A stretch of DNA of 64,000 bases. It comes from Streptomyces parvulus (GTDB lineage Bacteria; Actinomycetota; Actinomycetes; Streptomycetales; Streptomycetaceae). The notes under the pieces were generated by a model. That model saw nothing but the letters and a program-made list of their open reading frames with translations. It did no database searches and was not told the origin of the DNA. Numbering within the stretch: the stretch's first letter is position 1; each line of letters opens with the position of its first letter. Below, piece after piece: positions 58,333-64,000 of this stretch. The stretch is from the NCBI RefSeq assembly GCF_014648855.1, contig NZ_BMRX01000013.1, forward strand, positions 1 to 64,000, in the 5' to 3' direction. A program made the position numbers and the translations under genes.

Positions 58333-59025
58333 GGCCCGGGGGCAGGAGGCGGCGCTCGCCTGCGACAACAGGACGTGCACCCGCTCGGTGAGCTGCCCGA
58401 TGTCGTCGGCCGGCGCGTGGAAGGGCAGGCGCACGTCGCCGTGGGAGCGGGCGCGCTCTATGCGCAGGGTCAGGCCGTGCCGGTCCACGGCGAGCGGCCG
58501 CACCCGGACCGCGCCGTGCAGGCTGTCGGACTCGACCAGCCGGGTCAGCCGCTCCACCGCGTCGCCGTGGCAGTCCGCGAGGTGGGTCAGCAGCCGGGCC
58601 TCGGCCAGGGCCAGCGGATCCGGCTCGGCGGCGGCGAACTCGTCGAGGTCCACCACCACCGCGCCGGACGGACGCCGCAGCACCACACGGGTGGGGCGGA
58701 ACGCGAGGTGCCCGTCCGCCACGGCGAACCAGCCCGCGAGCCACAGCCTGGCCCTGATCCGGCCCCGCACCGGGACGGGGGCCACGTCGGCGAACTCCAG
58801 CACGGCGGACGGCTCTCCGCGCGGCGCGCAGATCGCCGCCGCGAGCAGGGCGCTGTCCTCGGGCACGTGCAGGAACACCTGGCCGTCGTCGCCGACCGTG
58901 TGCGCGCCGACGAACTCCTCGCGGCCGCCTTCCGCGGTCACCGCGCAGGACCAGGCGGCGGCGAGCACGGAGCGGGCCTGCTCCGCCGCGGCAGGCGCGG
59001 CCGTCCAGGCGTGGCTGTCACCCAT
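58300..59025 (-). CDS. DUF2470 / PNPOx-like protein under iron control, haem-utilisation type
   Basis: A 241-residue protein. The N-terminal half (about 10-130) is a split-barrel, PNPOx-like fold (VFLHVPEDSALLAAAICAP, GRIRARLWLAGWFAV). The C-terminal half (about 140-235) is DUF2470, with HLADCHGDAVERL. The same pair builds HugZ-type haem oxygenases, which break down haem for iron. A 19-base iron box lies 24 bases upstream of the start, so the gene should be repressed when iron is plentiful. Haem binding is not proved. ATG at 59025 with GGAGG. Confidence 0.85.
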   Translation of the reverse strand: MGDSHAWTAAPAAAEQARSVLAAAWSCAVTAEGGREEFVGAHTVGDDGQVFLHVPEDSALLAAAICAPRGEPSAVLEFADVAPVPVRGRIRARLWLAGWFAVADGHLAFRPTRVVLRRPSGAVVVDLDEFAAAEPDPLALAEARLLTHLADCHGDAVERLTRLVESDSLHGAVRVRPLAVDRHGLTLRIERARSHGDVRLPFHAPADDIGQLTERVHVLLSQASAASCPRALQRQRADGDG

Positions 59026-59048
59026 CCTCAACCTCCGTCATCAATTCA

Positions 59049-59067
59049 TTAGGTAAGGCTCACCTAA
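59049..59067. promoter_or_regulatory. Iron box (DmdR1/IdeR type)
   Basis: TTAGGTAAGGCTCACCTAA, a nearly perfect match to the Streptomyces iron box consensus TTAGGTTAGGCTCACCTAA. It lies 24 bases before the DUF2470 gene start, so the repressor with Fe2+ would block that promoter. The other neighbour (TetR) points away. Confidence 0.95.
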
Positions 59068-59195
59068 CCTATCGGAGTTCGGGGCGTGCGCCAACCAGGA
59101 CGCGTGATCTTTGCGAGACCTTTTCAGCCGGCCGGACGGCGCACTTCAGCGACGCGGGGGCGCGTTCCGAAGTGCAATGCGCCGGTTCTGCCGGT

Positions 59196-59804
59196 TCAGG
59201 GGGCGATGGCGCCGAGCAGCGCCCGCGCGCACAGGTCGCGCACCTGCTCCCGGGACGGCGCCGGATCCCGCAGCCACTCCAGGCAGACGGCGGTGGTGAA
59301 GGCCAGCCAGCCGCGCACCGCCAGCCGTACGTCGCCCCGCTCCTCGAAGGCCGGGCCGAACTCCGGGTCGGCGGCCAGGGCGGCGAGGATCTGCCGCTCC
59401 TGCGCGGCCAGCGCCCGCCGGTAGACCCGGCGCACCGCCTGGTCGCCGGTCGCGTCGGCGCGGTGGAAGGCCCGGTAGCCGTGCGCGTGCGCCCGGACGT
59501 GCTCCAGGTAGGCGTCGAGTCCCGCGGTGAGCTGCTCGCGGACCGGCACCCCCGGCACGGCCGCCGTCATCCGCAGCATGCGCTCGCTCTCGCGCTCGAC
59601 GACCGCGGCGAAGAAGTCCCGCTTGTTCGGGAAGTAGTGGTACAGCAGCCCCCGGGACACCCCGGCGATCTCGGCGACCTGCTCGATCCAGACCTCGTCG
59701 TAGGGGCTCTCCGAGAACAGCCGCGCCCCGACCGAGAGCAACTGCTCCCGGCGCTCCCCGGTGCTGAGCCTGCGGCGGGTGCGCTCGCCCTGGTTCGCGG
59801 CCAT
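59196..59804 (-). CDS. TetR-family regulator divergent from the CYP102-like gene
   Basis: A 202-residue repressor. The helix-turn-helix (about 30-62: VWIEQVAEIAGVSRGLLYHYFPNKRDFF) is standard, and the C-terminal domain (about 75-200) is the ligand-binding helical bundle. It is divergent from the P450 gene with 120 bases between, like BM3R1 next to CYP102A1, so it most likely controls that P450 in response to fatty acids or similar molecules. The possible operator TTGACGCCGGTTCAA lies at 59818-59832. Confidence 0.9.
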   Translation of the reverse strand: MAANQGERTRRRLSTGERREQLLSVGARLFSESPYDEVWIEQVAEIAGVSRGLLYHYFPNKRDFFAAVVERESERMLRMTAAVPGVPVREQLTAGLDAYLEHVRAHAHGYRAFHRADATGDQAVRRVYRRALAAQERQILAALAADPEFGPAFEERGDVRLAVRGWLAFTTAVCLEWLRDPAPSREQVRDLCARALLGAIAP

Positions 59805-59817
59805 GCCCGCACCTTAC

Positions 59818-59832
59818 TTGACGCCGGTTCAA
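59818..59832. promoter_or_regulatory. Possible TetR operator
   Basis: TTGACGCCGGTTCAA, with symmetric ends TTGA/TCAA, 14 bases before the TetR gene start. It is a weak palindrome; position suggests autoregulation. Confidence 0.3.
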
Positions 59833-59924
59833 CAACGGGACGAGACTGGGACCCGCTATTGAATCCATGTACAACACGCTTGCTCCGCAGGGACAACACG
59901 CCGCCGCGTCAAGGGAGACCGCGC

Positions 59925-61481
59925 ATGGCCCGGACGACGAACGAGACGGCCCGGGACGGCCTGCCGAAAGGCTTCCGCAGCGCCGAGCTGGGCTGGCCCG
60001 AGCTGCACCGGATACCCCGCCCGCCGTACCGCGTGCCCCTGCTCGGGGACGTGATCGGGGCGAGCCGCCGCACCCCGATGCAGGACTCGCTGCGGTACGC
60101 GCGGCGGCTGGGGCCGATCTTCCGGCGGCGCGCCTTCGGCAAGGAGTTCGTCTTCGTGTGGGGCGCCGCGCTCGCCGCCGACCTGGCGGACGAGACGCGC
60201 TTCGCCAAGCACGTCGGACTCGGCGTCGCCAACCTGCGCCCCGTCGCCGGGGACGGCCTGTTCACGGCGTACAACCACGAGCCCAACTGGCAGCTGGCGC
60301 ACGACGTGCTGGCGCCCGGCTTCAGCCGCGAGGCGATGGCCGGCTACCACGTGATGATGCTGGACGTGGCGGCCCGGCTCACCGACCACTGGGACCGTGC
60401 CGTGTCGGCGGGGCGGGCGGTGGACGTGCCCGGCGACATGACCAAGCTGACGCTGGAGACCATCGCGCGCACCGGCTTCGGGCACGACTTCGGGTCCTTC
60501 GAGCGCTCCCGCCCGCACCCCTTCGTCTCCGCGATGGTGGGCACGCTCACCTACGCGCAGCGCCTCAACACGGTGCCCGCGCCGCTCGCCCCCTGGCTGC
60601 TGCGCGACGCGAGCCGGCGCAACGCCGCCGACATCGCCCACCTCAACCGCACCGTCGACGCCCTGGTCCGCGAGCGCCGGGCCGCCGCGGGCGGCGAGGG
60701 CGACCTGCTCGACCGGATGCTGGAGACCACCCATCCCGTCACCGGCGAGCGGCTGTCGGCGGAGAACGTCCGCCGGCAGGTCATCACCTTCCTTGTCGCC
60801 GGGCACGAGACCACCTCGGGCGCGCTCTCCTTCGCCCTGCACTACCTCGCCCAGCACCCCGACGTCGCGGCCCGGGTCCGGGACGAGGTGGACCGCGTCT
60901 GGGGCGGTACCGAGGCGCCGGGCTACGAGCAGGTGGCCAGGCTGCGCTACACGCGCCGGGTGCTGGACGAGGCGCTGCGGCTGTGGCCCACCGCCCCCGG
61001 CTTCGCGCGGGAGGCCCGCGAGGACACGCTGCTGGGCGGCACCCACCCCATGCGGCGCGGGGCGTGGGCGCTGGTGCTCACCGGGATGCTGCACCGCGAC
61101 CCGGACGTGTGGGGCCCGGACGCCGAGCGCTTCGACCCGGACCGCTTCGACGCCAAGGCCGTGCGGTCGCGGGCCCCGCACACCTTCAAGCCCTTCGGCA
61201 CGGGTGCGCGGGCCTGCATCGGGCGGCAGTTCGCGCTGCACGAGGCGACGCTGGTCCTCGGGCTGCTGCTGCGCCGCTACGAGCTGCGGCCCGAGCCCGG
61301 CTACCGGCTGCGGGTGACCGAGCGGCTGACGCTGATGCCGGACGGGCTGCGGCTGCGGCTGGAGCGGCGCCCGGCGCCCGGCCCGGTGCCGCCGGCCGCC
61401 ACCGCCCGCGAGGAGGACGCGCGGGCGTCCGGGGGCACGGGGTCAGGGGACCGCTGTCCAGTGCACCGGTCGGCCGACTGA
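59925..61481 (+). CDS. CYP102-like cytochrome P450, haem domain only
   Basis: A 518-residue P450 of the fatty-acid hydroxylase (BM3-like) type. I-helix FLVAGHETTSGAL, K-helix DEALRLWP (ExxR intact), and the BM3-like haem motif FGTGARACIGRQFALHE. The FMN/FAD reductase domain of CYP102A1 is missing: the frame stops after the haem domain and a short tail (PVHRSAD), as in CYP102B-type Streptomyces proteins. It needs a separate electron donor. The end overlaps a convergent gene by 39 bases. AAGGGAG ribosome-binding site. Confidence 0.93.
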   Translation: MARTTNETARDGLPKGFRSAELGWPELHRIPRPPYRVPLLGDVIGASRRTPMQDSLRYARRLGPIFRRRAFGKEFVFVWGAALAADLADETRFAKHVGLGVANLRPVAGDGLFTAYNHEPNWQLAHDVLAPGFSREAMAGYHVMMLDVAARLTDHWDRAVSAGRAVDVPGDMTKLTLETIARTGFGHDFGSFERSRPHPFVSAMVGTLTYAQRLNTVPAPLAPWLLRDASRRNAADIAHLNRTVDALVRERRAAAGGEGDLLDRMLETTHPVTGERLSAENVRRQVITFLVAGHETTSGALSFALHYLAQHPDVAARVRDEVDRVWGGTEAPGYEQVARLRYTRRVLDEALRLWPTAPGFAREAREDTLLGGTHPMRRGAWALVLTGMLHRDPDVWGPDAERFDPDRFDAKAVRSRAPHTFKPFGTGARACIGRQFALHEATLVLGLLLRRYELRPEPGYRLRVTERLTLMPDGLRLRLERRPAPGPVPPAATAREEDARASGGTGSGDRCPVHRSAD

Positions 61482-62273
61482 GCCGGGCAGCCTGGTGCCC
61501 GCGCTGCCCCGGGCCGCGGTGAGCTGCGGCTGGGTCAGGAAGAACGCCCCGGTGAGGTCCGCGTCCGTCAGGTCCGCGTCGCGCAGGTCCGCGCCGATCA
61601 GGTCGGCGCCCCGCAGGTCCGCGCCGGTGAGGTCGGCGGCGATGAGGTAGGCGCCGCGCAGATCGGCCCCGGCGAGGTCGGCGCCCCGGAGGCGGGCGCC
61701 CATCAGGTCGGCGTGGCGGCGGTTCTTCTTCCGGCCGCGTGCGCCGGAGCGCACCAGTTCGCTGGTGCGCAGCAGGAGCGCGTTGACCCGCTGCCGGTGC
61801 GCGGCCACGTCGAGGGCCGCCAGCGCCTCGGGGGTCCCGTCGGTGAGCCGCTCGGTGTCGGCCAGGGCGCCGCGGAGGTCGGCATGGACCGGGCGGGCGG
61901 CCGGCAGGGTGAGGGCCTCGGTCAGATACCAGAGCAGCTCGCGCAGTTGGCGGACGACCGGGAAGACGTCGAAGACCTGGCGGGCGCGCTCCGGCGGGCA
62001 GGTGCGCCAGTCCTGCCCGCCGAAGGTGACCTGCGAGACCTGCTGCCCGGCGCCGAAGCAGTCGTAGACCGTGCAGCCGGTGAAGCCGCGCTCCCGCAGC
62101 TGCGTGTGGATGCCGCAGCGGTGGTCCGTGCGCAGGTTGGGGCAGGGCTTCCCGGCGTCCTTGTCGATGGCGAAGTCGGCGGAGCGGGCGAACGGCAGGG
62201 CCACGCAGCACAGGCCGAAGCACTGCCCGCAGTCGGCGCGCAGCGCGGCCCGGTCCACCGTGTGTTCTGGCAT
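61443..62273 (-). CDS. Cys-rich (YkgJ-like) protein with pentapeptide repeats
   Basis: A 276-residue protein in two parts. The N-terminal 100 residues carry a cysteine cluster: C15-x2-C18-x3-C22-C23, then C44, C53, C67, C72 and C92, a YkgJ-like metal-binding pattern. The C-terminal part (about 187-245) has about a dozen pentapeptide repeats A(D/N)LxG, which form a right-handed beta-helix. Some pentapeptide proteins imitate DNA and protect gyrase; this one is shorter. The combination with the Cys domain suggests an iron- or zinc-binding scaffold. Overlaps the P450 gene at its end. Confidence 0.85.
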   Translation of the reverse strand: MPEHTVDRAALRADCGQCFGLCCVALPFARSADFAIDKDAGKPCPNLRTDHRCGIHTQLRERGFTGCTVYDCFGAGQQVSQVTFGGQDWRTCPPERARQVFDVFPVVRQLRELLWYLTEALTLPAARPVHADLRGALADTERLTDGTPEALAALDVAAHRQRVNALLLRTSELVRSGARGRKKNRRHADLMGARLRGADLAGADLRGAYLIAADLTGADLRGADLIGADLRDADLTDADLTGAFFLTQPQLTAARGSAGTRLPGSVGRPVHWTAVP

Positions 62274-62337
62274 GCCGCCGAGGATACGGGCCGCCGGCCC
62301 GCGCCCGCGCCGACGGCCCGGCGCGGGCGGGCGGAGG

Positions 62338-63249
62338 TCAGTCCGCCAGGCCGGACAGATCGAGGCGGGCCAGCCGCTCGGGGTCGGACAGGATGTACAG
62401 GCCGGTGATGAGCCCGTCGGCGACGGTGACGTAGGTGACCGACCGCGGACGTCCCTCGGTGACGGCCACGGTGCCCACCGAGCCGTTGACCAGCACGAGG
62501 CGCGCGGCGCCCGCCAGGTGGCGGAAGTGGAAGGCCCCCGTGGCGACCGTGCGGGCGCCGCTGACGACCTTGGACGCCGCGGGCCCCCGGCCCAGCGCGC
62601 CGGCGTCGGCGCGCAGCACCACGTCCGGGTGGAGCACGGAGACGAGCGCCTCGAAGTCCCCGGCGCGGCTGGCGGCCAGGAAGGCCTCGACCGCCCGGCG
62701 CTGCCGGCCGAGGTCCGGGTCGGCGGCCGGGGTGGCGTCCCGGACCCGGCGCCGGGCGCGGCCGGCCAGCTGCCGGGTGGCGGCCGGGCTGCGTTCGACG
62801 ATCCGCGCGATGGCGTCGAAGGGCACGGCGAACATGTCGTGCAGCACGAACGCCAGCCGCTCGGCCGGTCCCAGGGTCTCCAGGACCACCAGCAGGGCGA
62901 TGCCGACCGAGTCGGCGCGCAGAGCCTCCTGCTCCGGGTCGGCCTGCGGCAGCGCGCGCACCACGGGGTCCGGCACGAAGGTGTCGAAGCCCTCGGTCAT
63001 CGGCTCCTCGCGGCGCGCGGTGCGGGAGCGCAGCAGGTCCAGGCAGATCCGGCCGGTCACCGTGGTCAGCCAGGCGCCGAGGTTCTCGATGCCGTCCGGG
63101 CCGGCGCGGTCGAGGCGCAGCCACGCCTCCTGCACGGCGTCCTCCGCCTCGGCCGCCGAACCGAGCATGCGGTACGCCACCGCGTGCAGCTGCCCCCGGT
63201 GCTCCTCGAACCGCTCGGCGAGCCGCCGCCGCCCCCGCTCCCCCGGCAT
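62338..63249 (-). CDS. ECF sigma factor with SnoaL-like C-terminal extension (SigJ/ECF41-like)
   Basis: A 303-residue ECF sigma factor. Region 2 (about 10-80, HAVAYRMLGSAAEAEDAVQEAWLRL) and region 4 (about 115-165) are followed by a SnoaL-like domain (about 175-300). In ECF41 proteins this extension regulates activity in place of a separate anti-sigma factor. No anti-sigma gene is adjacent. The gene follows the PIG-L deacetylase gene after four bases, on the same strand, so the two probably form an operon. Targets unknown. Confidence 0.9.
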   Translation of the reverse strand: MPGERGRRRLAERFEEHRGQLHAVAYRMLGSAAEAEDAVQEAWLRLDRAGPDGIENLGAWLTTVTGRICLDLLRSRTARREEPMTEGFDTFVPDPVVRALPQADPEQEALRADSVGIALLVVLETLGPAERLAFVLHDMFAVPFDAIARIVERSPAATRQLAGRARRRVRDATPAADPDLGRQRRAVEAFLAASRAGDFEALVSVLHPDVVLRADAGALGRGPAASKVVSGARTVATGAFHFRHLAGAARLVLVNGSVGTVAVTEGRPRSVTYVTVADGLITGLYILSDPERLARLDLSGLAD

Positions 63250-63253
63250 GCCG

Positions 63254-63997
63254 CTACCGCCCGAAGAGTTCGAAGGTCACGGCGGGCTTCCCGCCGAAGC
63301 GCTGTCCCGCCGACTCGGCGAAGCCGGTGAGGAAGCCGCGCACGTACGTCTCCGGGTCCTCGTCGGTCAGCACCTCGATGTACGTCCGGTGTTCGAGCAG
63401 TGAGCGCACGGCGCGCTCCAGGCCCGGCGTCGCGTCCACGGCGTGGGTCGGCGAGGCGGAGCCCGCGACCGCGACCCAGCGCACGCCGTCCCAGGGTTCG
63501 AGGCCGCGCTCGGTCAGCTCGGGGAAGATCCACCGGTTGCCCGCGTCGGAGGCCGCGTCCAGGGTGGCGCGGCCGACGGCGACGTGGTCCGGGGTGTTCC
63601 AGGCGACGCCGCCCCAGGTGTCGCGGTGGTTGAGGGTGATGACCAGCTCGGGCCGGTGGCGGCGGATCGCGGCGGCGATGTCGCGGCGCAGGGGAACGCC
63701 GTACTCGATGACGCCGTCGCGGTGGTCGAGGAACTCCACCTCGCTCACGCCGACGACGGCGGCGCTCGCCCGCTGCTCCCGTTCGCGCAGCGGGGCGCAC
63801 TCGGCGGGCGCCAGGGTGTCGATGCCCGCCTCGCCCCGGGTGGCGAGCACGTAGGCGACCTCGCGGCCCTCGTCGGTCCAGCCGGCGATCGCCGCCGAGC
63901 AGCCGTACTCCAGGTCGTCCGGGTGGGCGACGACGGCGAGGGCGCGCCGCCAGTCGCCGGGCATGGGCTCCAGTTGCGTGATCGTCGGCTCCGTCAT
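63254..63997 (-). CDS. PIG-L family deacetylase
   Basis: A 247-residue N-deacetylase of the LmbE/GlcNAc-PI family. The zinc motif AHPDD (AHPDDLEYGCS) and the later NTPDHVAVGRA block (metal-binding His) are visible. Relatives act in mycothiol synthesis (MshB), mycothiol conjugate amidation (Mca) or glycopeptide tailoring; the substrate here is unknown. It comes first in an apparent operon with the ECF sigma gene. The start is just inside the window edge. Confidence 0.9.
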   Translation of the reverse strand: MTEPTITQLEPMPGDWRRALAVVAHPDDLEYGCSAAIAGWTDEGREVAYVLATRGEAGIDTLAPAECAPLREREQRASAAVVGVSEVEFLDHRDGVIEYGVPLRRDIAAAIRRHRPELVITLNHRDTWGGVAWNTPDHVAVGRATLDAASDAGNRWIFPELTERGLEPWDGVRWVAVAGSASPTHAVDATPGLERAVRSLLEHRTYIEVLTDEDPETYVRGFLTGFAESAGQRFGGKPAVTFELFGR

Positions 63998-64000
63998 GCC

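Noticed and set aside
1..64000. tRNA, rRNA, insertion sequences, integrase sites
   Set aside because: None found by eye: no cloverleaf-like segments with CCA ends next to genes, no transposase or integrase motifs, and no long flanking repeats. A tRNA scan would be decisive.

Overview
The window looks like chromosomal DNA of a Streptomyces. It is very GC-rich, with strong third-position GC. It carries many family-typical Streptomyces genes: SpoIIE-type PP2C/HATPase sensors, a subtilisin inhibitor-like protein, a secreted S1 protease, a cvn 'conservon' with a P450, a CebR-boxed GH9 cellulase and a DmdR/IdeR-type iron box. I see no tRNA, rRNA, CRISPR array, insertion sequence, phage module or replication origin. 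Both ends are ordinary chromosomal genes; the left one (ctaD) is cut by the window edge.

Layout. 1-3.4 kb: end of ctaD, a small membrane protein, a phosphoesterase, an isochorismatase-fold hydrolase with a striking operator, and rfbB. 3.4-8.2 kb: a small unknown protein, a multidomain PP2C phosphatase and a secreted S1 protease. 8.3-14.5 kb: an export cassette of the NHLM bacteriocin type, comprising a double-glycine precursor peptide, an HlyD-like adaptor, a C39-peptidase ABC exporter and a second ABC exporter. 14.5-17.6 kb: a Ppx/GppA phosphatase, then a compact trio (haem-oxygenase-like diiron protein, HemK-like methyltransferase, CDGSH Fe-S protein). 17.7-24 kb: subtilisin inhibitor-like protein, FMN hydroxy-acid oxidase, a sigma-like/zinc-finger/ricin-lectin membrane protein and a GH9 cellulase under a CebR box. 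24-34 kb: a second PP2C sensor, a lipoprotein, an aldo/keto reductase, a CYP105-type P450 with ferredoxin, and small redox and transport genes. 34-39.6 kb: a class I terpene synthase convergent with a five-gene conservon operon whose P450 lacks the ExxR arginine. 40-47 kb: oxidoreductase, STAS protein, divergent PRPP synthetase paralogue, tetracycline-type ribosomal protection GTPase, membrane proteins and a first FBP (EF-G-binding-type) protein preceded by a short upstream ORF. 47-56 kb: GH16 glucanase, PHP and HAD proteins, an epimerase, a ROK regulator, a second FBP protein behind a perfect inverted-repeat operator, and an aromatic acid exporter-like protein. 56-64 kb: a protein of unknown function, a lactonase, an iron-box DUF2470 protein, a TetR/CYP102-like pair, a Cys-rich pentapeptide protein, and a PIG-L/ECF-sigma operon.

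How the parts work together. The 8.3-14.5 kb block should make, process (GG cleavage by the C39 domain) and export a cysteine-free, internally repeated hydrophobic peptide. The conservon probably forms a membrane-associated G-protein-like signalling complex with its own P450. The neighbouring terpene synthase could make that P450's substrate, but only position suggests this. Three genes bearing on elongation factor G or the ribosome (one ribosomal-protection GTPase, two FBP proteins) lie within 12 kb. Two of them have short upstream ORFs, which suggests translation-stress control. These are the best candidates for follow-up. Most of the rest is ordinary Streptomyces content.
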